DNA of 64,000 nt. Source: Salinibacter sp. 10B. Lineage in GTDB: Bacteria; Bacteroidota; Rhodothermia; Rhodothermales; Salinibacteraceae. The stretch covers positions 3,886,613-3,950,612 of the forward strand of contig NZ_MQWC01000004.1 of the NCBI RefSeq assembly GCF_002954405.1, given 5' to 3'. Positions 6,851 through 14,841 of this stretch are shown here, in pieces. Made by a program: the position numbers and the translations under genes. Position 1 is the first letter of the stretch, and each line of letters starts with the position of its first letter. The notes below the pieces were generated by a model. That model saw only the letters and a program-made list of their open reading frames with translations, made no database searches and had not been told where the DNA came from.

Positions 6851-8311
6851 TTACTGCTTTGCGTACTCCTGGACACCGGCGGACTCGACCATGAGGTCGA
6901 ACAGGTCGGTGTTGCGGGTGAATCCCCCGAGGGCTTCGCTTCCCGGGCCGAGGGCGGCCAGCTCCACGTAGTCACTCGTGTGGTCGGTGCCTAGCCAGTT
7001 TACGGATGTGTAGTTGGCCTGAATGGCGGCGAGCACCGTGTCGGGCTCACTCTCCTTTCGGTAGGCTGCCTCGTAGTGTCCTCGAAGGGACTCCTGCAGG
7101 ATTTCGGCCTCGTCCCGCGTGATGGGGAACTGCCATGCGGTTTCGACCCGATTCTGAATCTCTCGGTACGTGCTGCTTTCGTCGAGTTTGGAAAGGATCC
7201 AGTCGTTTGTGTATTGGAAGTCAGCGATACGGTCAAACATCGCGTTCGAGTCGCTATAGCGGTCGCCCGCGGCGTTGACTCCCGGATTGGCGTTGCCGTG
7301 ATCGGTGGTGATGATGACGAGCGTGTCGTCGCGGTCCTGGGCGAAGTCGAGCACCGTGCCAATCGTGTCGTCGAATTCGATCTGATCGTAGACGAGGGCG
7401 CCGGTGTCAGCGTTGTGGGCGCCGTGGTCTACGCGTCCGCCTTCGACCTGAAGGAGAAACCCGTCGCGGTTGCGGTCGAGCCGCTGGAGCGCGGCCTCGG
7501 TCATGGCCGGCAGCCGCGGCACCTGCTCCTGGTGGGCCGGCGTGTGGCGGTAGTCGAGGAGGTAGGGGAGGTGGGTGTCGTTGAACGTCCCGAGGATCCG
7601 TCCTTTGTGGTTCCATTCTTGAAGGTCGGTCTTTGATTCGGCGACCGTATATCCCTTCTGTCGAAAGTCGTCCAGGAGATTGGAATTGTCTGTCCGGGTG
7701 TTGGGGACGAAGTGTCGCCGACCGCCCCCGAGGAGCACGTCGTACTCCCGTTCCAGGTACTGGGCCGCAATCTTATCCTCACTCCACCGCTCAGGCATGT
7801 TGATCCCGAAGCCCGCCGGGGTGGCGTGCGTGATCCGGGTGGTGGTCACCAGGCCTGTGCTCTTGCCCGCGTCTCGCATGATCTGGAGAATCGTACGGTA
7901 TTCGTCTCCGTCCTCGCTCATGTTGACCGCCTCGTTGTAGACCCGGTGGCCGGAGCCCCAGGCAGAGGCAGCGGCCGCGGAGCCAGTGACGATCGAGTTG
8001 GCTGAGGCCATGTCCATGAGCCCCCGTTGCACACGCCCCTCTTCGTAGAGCCGGATCCAGTTTGAGGCACGGTCCTCGTGACGGCGCAGGTGGAGGTCGG
8101 CCATCGTGAGGGTCCCGGCACTCATGCCGTCAGTCACGAGAAAGATGATGTTTTTGGCCTTGCCCGCTGCGTCGATTGCGTCGAGGGTGGTGGCCGAGCG
8201 GCCCTGTGCGGGTCCGGCTAGGCCGGCGGTGCCGAGACCGAGGGCAGAAAGGGCGCCCGTCTTCAGAAAGTCGCGGCGTGAGGAGGTATGGTCGGAAGAA
8301 GCGTCGGCCAT
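6851..8311 (-). CDS. phoA: Alkaline phosphatase, Tat-exported
   Basis: 486 residues from the ATG at 8311, chosen because it places a Tat signal at the N-terminus (TSSRRDFLKTGALSALGLG). A longer frame upstream starts with a non-Tat hydrophobic stretch. Catalytic features of the PhoA family: metal ligand D61 in FLVTDGMSAG, nucleophile S111 in VTGSAAAASA, LLQVEGGRVDHGAHNAD, IITTDHGN and TDHTSDYVELAALGPGSE. It hydrolyses phosphomonoesters in the periplasm. The nucleophile context is TGS rather than the E. coli TDS. TatA is encoded at 56840-57184. A tandem repeat upstream may be regulatory. Confidence 0.93.
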   Translation of the reverse strand: MADASSDHTSSRRDFLKTGALSALGLGTAGLAGPAQGRSATTLDAIDAAGKAKNIIFLVTDGMSAGTLTMADLHLRRHEDRASNWIRLYEEGRVQRGLMDMASANSIVTGSAAAASAWGSGHRVYNEAVNMSEDGDEYRTILQIMRDAGKSTGLVTTTRITHATPAGFGINMPERWSEDKIAAQYLEREYDVLLGGGRRHFVPNTRTDNSNLLDDFRQKGYTVAESKTDLQEWNHKGRILGTFNDTHLPYLLDYRHTPAHQEQVPRLPAMTEAALQRLDRNRDGFLLQVEGGRVDHGAHNADTGALVYDQIEFDDTIGTVLDFAQDRDDTLVIITTDHGNANPGVNAAGDRYSDSNAMFDRIADFQYTNDWILSKLDESSTYREIQNRVETAWQFPITRDEAEILQESLRGHYEAAYRKESEPDTVLAAIQANYTSVNWLGTDHTSDYVELAALGPGSEALGGFTRNTDLFDLMVESAGVQEYAKQ

Positions 8312-8496
8312 AGGAATAAGCAACAGGGAGAATAATGCGAGTATGCTACTGGAGAACGTGCAGCAGAGGTTCAAGATGGGGCAGTTGCAGAGGACATCCC
8401 CTCTTCGTTGCTCCAGGATATCTCTGTACGATTGCCCGTCAGATGGGAGAGAGGGGCCTTCTGTAGGGGGACGAAAACGACTTCCGTACTTCGTTA

Positions 8497-8556
8497 AGGG
8501 CGCACTCTGAAAGTACTTCTTCCCTCTGGTCAGGGCGCACTCTGAAAGTACTTCTT
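8497..8556. repeat. Tandem 25-bp direct repeat upstream of alkaline phosphatase
   Basis: Two identical 25-base copies (8497-8521 and 8532-8556), each beginning AGGGCGCACTCTG and ending GTACTTCTT, with a 10-base spacer (period 35). They lie about 190 bases upstream of the phosphatase start codon. Tandem activator sites such as Pho boxes are one possibility, although this sequence is not a known Pho box. Confidence 0.7.
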
Positions 8557-9206
8557 TTCTTTAGTCAGTGCACCGTTGGACGCCAAGAGCATGATTCTCG
8601 TCACGCGCATTGCTGCTACGGATAGACTGTAAACATCACAGGGATGTCCAGCAGCGACGATGGAGCATATGTCTCTCGTTTGGAGAGCGATTCCATCGTG
8701 GCAGCCACGATCATTTCAGTAAAAAGATACGGAGATCCCGACCGGGAATCCAGGCAGTTTCTGCCGCGGGCTCAGGGACAAACCCAGAATACAATTGTCT
8801 CGTTTTCCACCGCTGAACCTCCTGGCACAGAGATCTCAGGGGCATACACAGAAGAACCCCCTTTCTGATGAGGGCCAATCCGCATGCATGGACTTCTGAC
8901 TCGCCACTGATGGTTTGAGGACACGCGCCCGTGGGATCGTTATGAGCGGCAGACCGCCGTTCACGGACTGGGCTCGCAGCCTGGGAAAGGATGTCATGCC
9001 CGACAGGGAGCAGAACGTATCGCAAGAGAAATGAGAGGCCCTATCGGGGTCGACACTGTCGAGATACTCCGGTCCGAAGGTGCGACATGAGGCGAGAGGG
9101 GACAACCACGTACCACGACCGGAAGACGAGGACCGCGGGGGACGCCTGTTTAGTCGGGGCGCATCCACGCGATCCCAGCCTTCCGCTCATAGACGCGAGG
9201 TAGGGG
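8557..9206. other. Intergenic region without recognisable genes
   Basis: About 650 bases between two minus-strand genes. Frames on both strands (for example one reading MSSSDDGAYVSRLESD at 8644) lack family matches and have mixed composition. I see no tRNA, transposase remnant or strong hairpin. Confidence 0.45.
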
Positions 9207-9806
9207 CTATCCCTCTACAATCATGGTTCCCTGCATTGTGGCCCAGTGGCCGGGATAGGTACACACGTAGCCGTATTTGCCGGGCTCTGACGGGGTTGTG
9301 AAGGTGATGGAGACCGTTTCGCCGGGCTTCGCGATGGGCGTATGGGCGAGAATCTGGTCCGTTAGCTCTCCCTCTTGGGGAACGTAGTCGTTTGTAGATC
9401 CAGCCTGTGTGCCGGCCTGCCCAATCTTCTTGAGAACCCCCTCAGATCCGGACGTAGCGATAACAACATTGTGCTGCATCGAGGGGCTCGTTGCGGTATT
9501 GTCGAATACGAGCTTGATCGTTTCTCCGGCAGGGACGGTGAACTCGGTCTCTTTGTATTTCATCTGGTTGCCTTTCGGGTGAATGGTCACCGTCTTGGCA
9601 ACGTCACCGCTGCCGGCCGACGATTTGCTTCCGGCCGCCGCGGAGGACTGATTGGAGGATCCGCCGCTGTTCTCGCTCGATCCGCCTCCGCATCCGACGA
9701 GGAGCGACGGGGCCCCTACGCCGACAGCGCCAAAGAGACCGAGTCGCTGGAGGAAGTTACGGCGAGAAACGTTCTGGTGGGGTTGAGAGGCGTTCTCTTC
9801 GTCCAT
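9207..9806 (-). CDS. Azurin/cupredoxin-like Tat lipoprotein
   Basis: 199 residues. The N-terminus carries a Tat motif, SRRNFLQRLGLFGAVGVG, followed by a lipobox (LLVGCGGG) and a Ser/Gly-rich linker to about residue 70. The rest is a single cupredoxin domain. It carries type 1 copper ligands in the azurin arrangement: His in MQHNVVIA, then Cys, His and Met in YVCTYPGHWATMQGTM. It is therefore a membrane-tethered periplasmic one-electron carrier. Divergent to ric and beside NO-related genes, it could donate electrons to a copper nitrite or NO reductase encoded elsewhere; that is inferred. An AT-rich site shared with other genes of the island lies upstream. Confidence 0.92.
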   Translation of the reverse strand: MDEENASQPHQNVSRRNFLQRLGLFGAVGVGAPSLLVGCGGGSSENSGGSSNQSSAAAGSKSSAGSGDVAKTVTIHPKGNQMKYKETEFTVPAGETIKLVFDNTATSPSMQHNVVIATSGSEGVLKKIGQAGTQAGSTNDYVPQEGELTDQILAHTPIAKPGETVSITFTTPSEPGKYGYVCTYPGHWATMQGTMIVEG

Positions 9807-9929
9807 GATGTTGAGGAGAGTCGTTGGAGAGTCCAGTGTTACCGTCTGCTTGAAGACAGCAGTCGACGGAGTTCGTGTCGGTGTCCAAGTTGAAGGAGTA
9901 GATCAGTCAAACGGTCCGGCGTTGGATAA

Positions 9930-9957
9930 TTAATTAGGTGAATAGCTTTTTAATTGG
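9930..9957. promoter_or_regulatory. AT-rich island motif, site A (upstream of the azurin-like gene)
   Basis: The core TTAATTAGG at 9930-9938 pairs with TTAATTGG at the other end to make an imperfect inverted repeat. It lies about 125 bases upstream of the azurin-like start, in a GC-rich genome. It shares the core TTARTTRG(C/G) with four other sites in this island. The binding protein is unknown. Confidence 0.45.
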
Positions 9958-10067
9958 AGGGAGTCGTCCAGGAGTGGGACCGTAGCACCGCTCTCAGCGT
10001 GTTCAGACCTGGCCGTCGAACGAGAAAAGTGAAACACCCGTCAGGAGGACGCGTCCAACCACATGAA

Positions 10068-10090
10068 TTAATTAGCTACTAGACGTTTTT
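10068..10090. promoter_or_regulatory. AT-rich island motif, site B (upstream of ric)
   Basis: The core TTAATTAGC at 10068-10076 is followed by an AT-rich stretch with GACGTTTTT. It is 66-74 bases upstream of the ric start codon, where an activator or repressor site would be expected. It also resembles site D in reverse orientation (ACGT, TAGT and AGC in order). Confidence 0.45.
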
Positions 10091-10141
10091 ATTTGCGGCG
10101 GGTCGAATTCATCTCGTTCCATCCAACCCCTGGTATCATCT

Positions 10142-10855
10142 ATGACGACATTCAATTCCGAAACCCCCATCGGTCACCTTGTTGCAAAGTATCCATCGTC
10201 GGCTCGTCTCTTCGATCGACTCGGGGTAGACTACTGCTGTGGGGGCGACCGATCGCTGCGCACCGCCTGTGCGGAGGAAGGCCTCGACGCCGATACGGTG
10301 ATCCGAATGCTGGAATCGGACGTGGATCTCGACGCGGACGACGGGGCCGAGGGGGAGAGCACGAACTGGGCGGCCGCTCCGCTCGATGAGCTCATTGATC
10401 ACATTGAAGAAACGCATCACGCCTACCTCCGACGCGAGTTGCCACGGCTAGAGTCGCTCCTCGAAAAGGTCGCGCACGTTCATGGGACCGATGCTCCATG
10501 GGTTGTCTCGGTAAAAGAGGTCTTCGCGGAGCTGAGGCCGAACATGGAGGCCCACATTGAGAAGGAGGAAGAGGTCGTGTTTCCCTTCATTCGGGCCTGT
10601 GTGGAGGAGGCGTCGCCCCCTTCGCCGGACGTTCTCGGCGGCGATCCCATCGCTCTCATGGAAGAGGAGCACGACGAGACAGGCGCGGCACTGAAGCGGA
10701 TGCGGACGCTCTCGCATGACTTTGCGGTGCCGGAATGGGGATGCAATAGCTTCCGGGCCGTTATGGACGGGCTGGAGTCCCTGGAAACGGACACCCACCG
10801 GCACGTGCACAAGGAAAACAGCATCCTCTTTCCGCGAGCGCGTGCTCTCGTGTAG
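10142..10855 (+). CDS. ric: Iron-sulfur cluster repair di-iron protein Ric/ScdA
   Basis: 237 residues. Residues 1-60 are the ScdA N-terminal DUF542 domain (IGHLVAKYPSSARLFDRLGV then DYCCGGDRSL with its CC pair). The rest is a hemerythrin-like four-helix bundle with iron-ligand histidines and glutamates (HIEETHHAYLRREL, NMEAHIEKEEEVVFPFI, MEEEHDETGAALKRM, HRHVHKENSILFPRA). Ric proteins repair Fe-S clusters damaged by nitric oxide or oxidants. It is divergent from the azurin-like gene and heads the NO-related cluster. An AT-rich motif upstream suggests shared regulation. Confidence 0.95.
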   Translation: MTTFNSETPIGHLVAKYPSSARLFDRLGVDYCCGGDRSLRTACAEEGLDADTVIRMLESDVDLDADDGAEGESTNWAAAPLDELIDHIEETHHAYLRRELPRLESLLEKVAHVHGTDAPWVVSVKEVFAELRPNMEAHIEKEEEVVFPFIRACVEEASPPSPDVLGGDPIALMEEEHDETGAALKRMRTLSHDFAVPEWGCNSFRAVMDGLESLETDTHRHVHKENSILFPRARALV

Positions 10856-10894
10856 ATTGATCGTTCCCTTTCGGCTTTAGGAGTCGTCCTGTTC

Positions 10895-11305
10895 ATGCCA
10901 ACGCCCGCCCGCTGGCTCATCAAGACTGCCCTGCTGCACCTCGTCTTGGCCCTTGGGCTCGCGCTCCTGCGTGCAGGCCAAGCTGCTGGACTCATGCCGG
11001 GCACTGCCGCCGCGCTCTGGCTGCCGCAGCTGCACCTTCTAACGGTCGGCTGGCTTACGCAGCTGATTTTCGGGGTGGCCTTCTGGCTGTTTCCCAGCCC
11101 GGCGCCCGGCACGCAGCCATCGCCTTGGCTCGTGTGGAGTGCCTACGGACTGCTAAATGCGGGTGTGCTTCTGCGTGTGGGAGGAGAACCCGGTTTCGTT
11201 CCCGAATCGGTCCAGACGTGGAGTCTTGCGGGGTCGGCGGCACTGCAGTGGGGTGCGAGCCTTTTGTTGGTGGCGCACTTCTGGGGTCGGATACGCTCGA
11301 AGTAG
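10895..11305 (+). CDS. Four-helix heme-oxidase/NnrS-like membrane protein, copy 1
   Basis: 136 residues with four predicted membrane helices. Helix 1 carries a His (IKTALLHLVLALGLALL). Helix 2 reads LHLLTVGWLTQLIFGVAFWL and ends in FPSPAPG, the same pattern as the neighbouring gene at 11343. The spacing and the H-x(5)-W/Q-FG-x-W-x-FP motif recall one repeat unit of NnrS-like or heme-copper oxidase subunit I-like proteins, so heme binding is possible. It lies 40 bases after ric. The function is not known; an NO-linked redox or sensing role is inferred from context. Confidence 0.75.
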   Translation: MPTPARWLIKTALLHLVLALGLALLRAGQAAGLMPGTAAALWLPQLHLLTVGWLTQLIFGVAFWLFPSPAPGTQPSPWLVWSAYGLLNAGVLLRVGGEPGFVPESVQTWSLAGSAALQWGASLLLVAHFWGRIRSK

Positions 11306-11342
11306 CTCACAGTCTCTGTAATCGGCCCGAGGCCACTGCCGA

Positions 11343-11750
11343 ATGTCCACGATTAGTATCTGGTTCGTGCGGGCGTCTCTGGTGCACTTTGCGATCGGAG
11401 CCACGGTCGGCGCATGGCGTCTGGCGGCCACCGGTGGGGCCTTGCCGACCCTGCCGCTTTCGCTACGCGTCCTCCACGTAGAGGGCATGCTGATGGGATG
11501 GGTGTGCCAGTTGGCCTTTGGAGTGGCCCTGTGGATTCTGCCCTTCTCCAATCAGGTCTCTTCCGACCGTCGGCTTTGGGTGGCATGGGGGCTGCTGAAC
11601 GGCGGAATTGTGAGCGTCATCGGGGCGCAGTGGGGAGCAACGCCGGTGCTTCAGCTTGTGGGGCGGAGCGCAGAGAGTGCCGCGGGACTGCTGGTGCTCT
11701 GGGTGCTGTGGCCGCGTGTGCTGGCCCTTCCGGCGCGAGGACACGAATAG
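11343..11750 (+). CDS. Four-helix heme-oxidase/NnrS-like membrane protein, copy 2
   Basis: 135 residues and clearly a paralogue of the preceding gene. It has His in helix 1 (RASLVHFAIGATVGAW), then LHVEGMLMGWVCQLAFGVAL ending in WILPFS. Both proteins keep a His at the start of helix 2 and a QL-x-FGVA-x-W-x-x-P core. Two tandem copies 37 bases apart suggest a heterodimer that rebuilds an eight-helix unit. Start is the ATG at 11343. Confidence 0.75.
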   Translation: MSTISIWFVRASLVHFAIGATVGAWRLAATGGALPTLPLSLRVLHVEGMLMGWVCQLAFGVALWILPFSNQVSSDRRLWVAWGLLNGGIVSVIGAQWGATPVLQLVGRSAESAAGLLVLWVLWPRVLALPARGHE

Positions 11751-11833
11751 GGGGCTGCATCAAGGAGACGCTCATGAGGAAGGGGGAGACGCGCTTGCTC
11801 ATGCGAAGAAAATGTGCAGATCGTTCTAATAAT

Positions 11834-11854
11834 AACGTTAGTTGGCTATTTTAA
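11834..11854. promoter_or_regulatory. AT-rich island motif, site C (upstream of DUF2249 gene)
   Basis: It begins AACGTTAGTTGGC and continues TATTTTAA. It matches site D at 17 of 21 positions, including the whole AACGTTAGTT. It lies about 105 bases upstream of the first DUF2249 gene. Confidence 0.5.
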
Positions 11855-11959
11855 CTTGAAAAAAGTCGTCACCGACTCTATTTCTGTACACCGACGAAGG
11901 AAAAGAGCCCTCTCGGGCCTCCAACATTGCGTTTGCTCACAAGACACCATTCTCCAACG

Positions 11960-12208
11960 ATGCCAACGACAGACGAAAAGACCCTCGACGTACGCCCGAT
12001 TCCTCCGCGCGAAAAGCACCCGACCATCTTCCAGACGTTCGACGATCTGGCGCCCGGCGACCACTTCGTGCTTGTGAACGACCATGATCCGAAGCCGCTG
12101 TACCACCAGTTTCAGGCTGAGCGGCCCGGACAGATGAAGTGGGAGTATCTGGAACAGGGACCGAAGGAGTGGCGCGTGAAGATCTCGAAGGTCGAGGAGC
12201 AGTCGTAG
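11960..12208 (+). CDS. DUF2249 domain protein, copy 1
   Basis: 82 residues from the ATG at 11960; the frame upstream of it is Arg/His-rich and not coding-like. The DUF2249 pattern is complete: LDVRPIPPREKHPTIFQTFD, LAPGDHFVLVNDHDPKPLYH, then MKWEYLEQGPKEWRVKISK. DUF2249 proteins are small, SirA/TusA-like in fold, and often occur with denitrification and Fe-S repair genes. Three copies lie within 3.2 kb here (also 14174 and 14842). The molecular role is unknown. Confidence 0.9.
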   Translation: MPTTDEKTLDVRPIPPREKHPTIFQTFDDLAPGDHFVLVNDHDPKPLYHQFQAERPGQMKWEYLEQGPKEWRVKISKVEEQS

Positions 12209-12278
12209 GGCGAAAGCGATCTCCGATTCGTCCCGACGATTTTCAAGAGGTCCACCTGAGAACACGAGCGATTGCCCG

Positions 12279-12599
12279 ATGAGCACGCAGACCGACGGTT
12301 CCGACCTCGAGCAGGCCCGTGGGTCTGAGCAGGAGGGGAAGTCGTATCTCGAGGGTCCGCACTCGCTTGTCTCGCGGCTGCTGACGCTGATTCTGGGATC
12401 TCTCGCCTATTCGCTCGTGCGTGGACGAACGGCGCCGATGAATCCCTGGGGCGCGACCACGCCCGATTGGGGCGCGGTGACCACGCCGCCGATTCTGCAC
12501 AACTACCGGTGCACTCCCGTCGTAACATCAGGGCCGTACGCCTTCCACTGCGCGCAACCTTACCGAATAGATTCCAACCGCCATGTCCTCCGCCCTTGA
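12279..12599 (+). pseudogene. C-terminal fragment of cytochrome c oxidase subunit I
   Basis: The 106-residue frame contains only what is normally the very end of heme-copper oxidase subunit I. That is one hydrophobic helix (SLVSRLLTLILGSLAYSLVRG) followed by APMNPWGATTPDWGAVTTPP and HNYRCTPVVTSGPY. The catalytic helices are absent, and the preceding sequence is an acidic, non-membrane stretch. The final residues (YRIDSNRHVLRP) are unlike the family and overlap the next gene by 17 bases. It looks like a relic of a lost oxidase gene. A repurposed small membrane protein is the alternative, since a start and an open frame are kept. Confidence 0.7.
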
Positions 12600-13236
12600 T
12601 CTCGTCTCGTCCGACACGCGACGCGAGCTTTTGCAGATCATCAAGCGACGGGGAAGTCTGTCCGTCGATGAGGCCATGGAGGCGCTCGGCATGGCCCGCA
12701 CGACCGTACGAGAGCACCTTCTGCAACTGAAGGAAAAAGGCCTCCTGGATCGAACTGTCGAGCGGAAAGGACGGGGCCGCCCGAGCCACCGCTACGAAAT
12801 GACCCGGCGGGCCAAGGTGCTCTTTCCGTCCCGAGACGGCGAGCTTATGGGACGGCTCGTTCGGTTCCTGAACGAACGAGGCGCGGAGGATCTGGTGCAG
12901 ACGTTCTTCGAGTCGTACTGGAATGATCGGACGGAGGCGGTGAAGCAGAAGCTGAAAGATGTAGCGTCTGGTGACATCGACGACAAGGTGGAAACCCTCC
13001 GGCAGATTCTGGAGGAGGAAGGCTTTATGCCCCAGATTTCTCGTGAGGACAATCGGGTGACGATTCGGGAGTGCAACTGCCCGTTTCCCGAGTCGGTGAA
13101 GGAGTCGCGCATTCCGTGCCGGTTGGAGGAGGAGTTTTACCAGGAGATCTTCGGAGGAGAGCTCGAACGGGTGTCCCACATCCCCGAGGGGAATTCCTCC
13201 TGCTCGTATGAGGTCGAGACTGAACCCGTCGCCTGA
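12583..13236 (+). CDS. SufR-like winged-helix regulator with C-terminal Cys cluster
   Basis: 217 residues. Residues 6-75 form a DeoR/ArsR-like winged helix (SSDTRRELLQIIKRRGSLSV, MARTTVREHLLQLKEKGLLD) with a wing GRGRPSHRYEMT typical of SufR-like proteins. The C-terminal part has cysteines at 164, 166, 179 and 207 (RECNCPFPESVKESRIPCRL, NSSCSYEV), suited to bind an Fe-S cluster. SufR-type regulators sense cluster state, and relatives respond to NO. It sits inside the NO/Fe-S island and is the best local candidate to bind the shared AT-rich motifs. That link is an inference. Confidence 0.85.
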   Translation: MSSALDLVSSDTRRELLQIIKRRGSLSVDEAMEALGMARTTVREHLLQLKEKGLLDRTVERKGRGRPSHRYEMTRRAKVLFPSRDGELMGRLVRFLNERGAEDLVQTFFESYWNDRTEAVKQKLKDVASGDIDDKVETLRQILEEEGFMPQISREDNRVTIRECNCPFPESVKESRIPCRLEEEFYQEIFGGELERVSHIPEGNSSCSYEVETEPVA

Positions 13237-13298
13237 GCCGTCTCTCCGGATGTGAACACGAGGATCTCCTGAGGAAAGGGGAGTTTTGTCATAAATAA

Positions 13299-13319
13299 AA
13301 CGTTAGTTAGCAAATTTAC
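13299..13319. promoter_or_regulatory. AT-rich island motif, site D (upstream of the 13383 gene)
   Basis: It begins AACGTTAGTTAGC and continues AAATTTA. It lies 64-84 bases before the start codon and is followed by GTTTATAATAG, which resembles a -10 region. It is the closest match to site C. Confidence 0.5.
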
Positions 13320-13382
13320 CGTTTATAATAGTGGGGAGGGGTAGGCGGAATTCGTCCATGCACACCAAGATTTGGAGGCCCC

Positions 13383-14096
13383 ATGCAGCTTGCTCTCAGT
13401 AGTGCCGCGTTGCCCAACGCACCGATCGATACGCTCCGCCGTGCGGCCCAGCGCCGGGACCTCAAGGGGCTGGAGCTTGTGCTCGGAGCGGGACACGCAC
13501 ACGGAATCGGGACGCCTAGCGAATCGGCTCCGTCCGTTGTGGACGAGGGGCGTCCGAAGAAAGGAGGGATCCCGCCCGTACAGTGGCTTTTTGCAGGAAA
13601 GAAGCCGTCAATCACAGACGTTCTGTACTGGGGGCGGCAGGCCGCCCTTCTCGACGCCGGACTGCTACTCAGGAACACGATTCCGGAAACGCCGCTGGGG
13701 GTGCCGCTTGCCCTGGTGCACGGAACGGATCTTCAGGAGGCGCAGCGGGCGGCCGCCTGGGCCCGAGTGCATGACGCGAAGACGTGCTGGAACGTCGAGC
13801 TTGGGCAGCGGAAGCCGGCGCAGTTTGCCGATGTGCTCGACGCGACACTGCCGACCCTTGCTCACGTGCGCCTGCTGGGCGCCGGGCCGGAAACGCAGTC
13901 GGCGGCGCCGGGGACGGCGGGGACGGGTGCGGTTCTCAAGGAGCTGGCCCTGAACGGATATGCCCACACTGTTGCCCTTACCCCGTCCGCCAATGGCTCC
14001 ACGTCCGAGTGGCGCGAGTGGCTGTTCGAAGGGCGGGGATGGGGCTGCGGAACGGCCGCTCAGAAGAAGGCTGCCCGAGCCGAGTCTGCCTCATGA
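13383..14096 (+). CDS. Possible TIM-barrel (sugar isomerase/epimerase-like) protein
   Basis: 237 residues, with a good ribosome binding site (GGAGG) 6-10 bases before the ATG. The opening MQLALSSAALPNAPIDTLRR, then GLELVLGAGHAHGI, resembles the first two beta/alpha units of xylose-isomerase-like TIM barrels. Further strands could be VPLALVHGTD and LAHVRLLGAG. Typical metal ligands are not obvious and the protein is short for the family (about 270-290). A structural relative is therefore suggested, not an assigned enzyme. It lies between the regulator and a DUF2249 gene, downstream of site D. Confidence 0.6.
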   Translation: MQLALSSAALPNAPIDTLRRAAQRRDLKGLELVLGAGHAHGIGTPSESAPSVVDEGRPKKGGIPPVQWLFAGKKPSITDVLYWGRQAALLDAGLLLRNTIPETPLGVPLALVHGTDLQEAQRAAAWARVHDAKTCWNVELGQRKPAQFADVLDATLPTLAHVRLLGAGPETQSAAPGTAGTGAVLKELALNGYAHTVALTPSANGSTSEWREWLFEGRGWGCGTAAQKKAARAESAS

Positions 14097-14173
14097 GCGC
14101 GGCGTACCGAATGACCCTCATCCTGCGACGGACGCGCTCGCATCCATCATAGAATTCACCTTCTTACTCCACC

Positions 14174-14461
14174 ATGACAGATCTCCAAGACACATCCGCC
14201 CAACGACAGCTCGACGTTCGACCCATCGAGCCCAAACACCGCTTCGAGCAGATTATGGACGCCTACCACGGCCTCTCGCCCGGGGACACGCTCGAGCTCG
14301 TCGTGGACCACGATCCCAAGTGCATGTACTACACTCTTGAAGCTGAGCATGGCGCGGAGACCTTCTCCTTTGAGTATCTGGAGGAGGGGCCGAAGGTGTG
14401 GCGGGTGCACGTTGCGAAAGAGGAGGCCCTGGAGCCGGCCGCAGCGTCCGACAAGGAGTGA
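14174..14461 (+). CDS. DUF2249 domain protein, copy 2
   Basis: 95 residues with the same plan as copy 1: LDVRPIEPKHRFEQIMDAYH, LSPGDTLELVVDHDPKCMYY, FSFEYLEEGPKVWRVHVAKE, plus an Ala/Glu-rich tail. One Cys occurs in the HDPKCMYY position where copy 1 has Pro-Leu. The next gene (DUF59) starts 38 bases on, so the two are likely co-translated and co-regulated. Confidence 0.9.
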   Translation: MTDLQDTSAQRQLDVRPIEPKHRFEQIMDAYHGLSPGDTLELVVDHDPKCMYYTLEAEHGAETFSFEYLEEGPKVWRVHVAKEEALEPAAASDKE

Positions 14462-14499
14462 CACCCCCTTTTGCGTTCTGAACCACTTCTCCCAGGCCC

Positions 14500-14832
14500 A
14501 TGCCCAAACCGATCCGCAAGCAAATTGCCGACATCCTCCGTCACGTCGACGATCCGGAGCTGGGCATCAACATCGTCGACCTCGGCCTAATCTACGGCCT
14601 TCAGTTTGACGAGGGCGACCTCACGATCCAGCTCACGATGACGACCCCGGCGTGTCCCTTGAGCGACTACATCAAGCGAAATATCCACAAGGTGACGGGG
14701 CAGGTGAAGGGGCTACAGCGAGTGCAGATTGAGATCGTGTGGGATCCGCCCTGGTCGCCGCAGATGATGGAGCCGGAGGTGCGGAGCCGCGGCTTTCGTC
14801 AGCCCCCGCAGTACGCGTCCCAATACACCTGA
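14500..14832 (+). CDS. DUF59/MIP18-like metal-sulfur cluster assembly factor
   Basis: 110 residues. The DUF59 core is clear: IADILRHVDDPELGINIVDL then GLIYGLQFDEGDLTIQLTMT with TTPACPLSDYIKRNI, where the conserved Cys sits in TPACPL, and IEIVWDPPWSPQMM. Family members (SufT, PaaD, MIP18) help deliver Fe-S clusters to target proteins. Standing among three DUF2249 genes, ric, a ferredoxin and a SufR-like regulator, it fits repair or maturation of Fe-S proteins under nitrosative stress. Confidence 0.92.
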   Translation: MPKPIRKQIADILRHVDDPELGINIVDLGLIYGLQFDEGDLTIQLTMTTPACPLSDYIKRNIHKVTGQVKGLQRVQIEIVWDPPWSPQMMEPEVRSRGFRQPPQYASQYT

Positions 14833-14841
14833 TCCAACCGC

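Noticed and set aside
8497-8556. Possible CRISPR array (two identical repeats)
   Set aside because: There are only two copies with a 10-base spacer and no cas genes nearby. A regulatory or simple tandem repeat is more likely.
8644-8868. Plus-strand 74-codon frame upstream of the azurin-like gene
   Set aside because: No ribosome binding site, no family match and mixed composition. I cannot support it as a gene.
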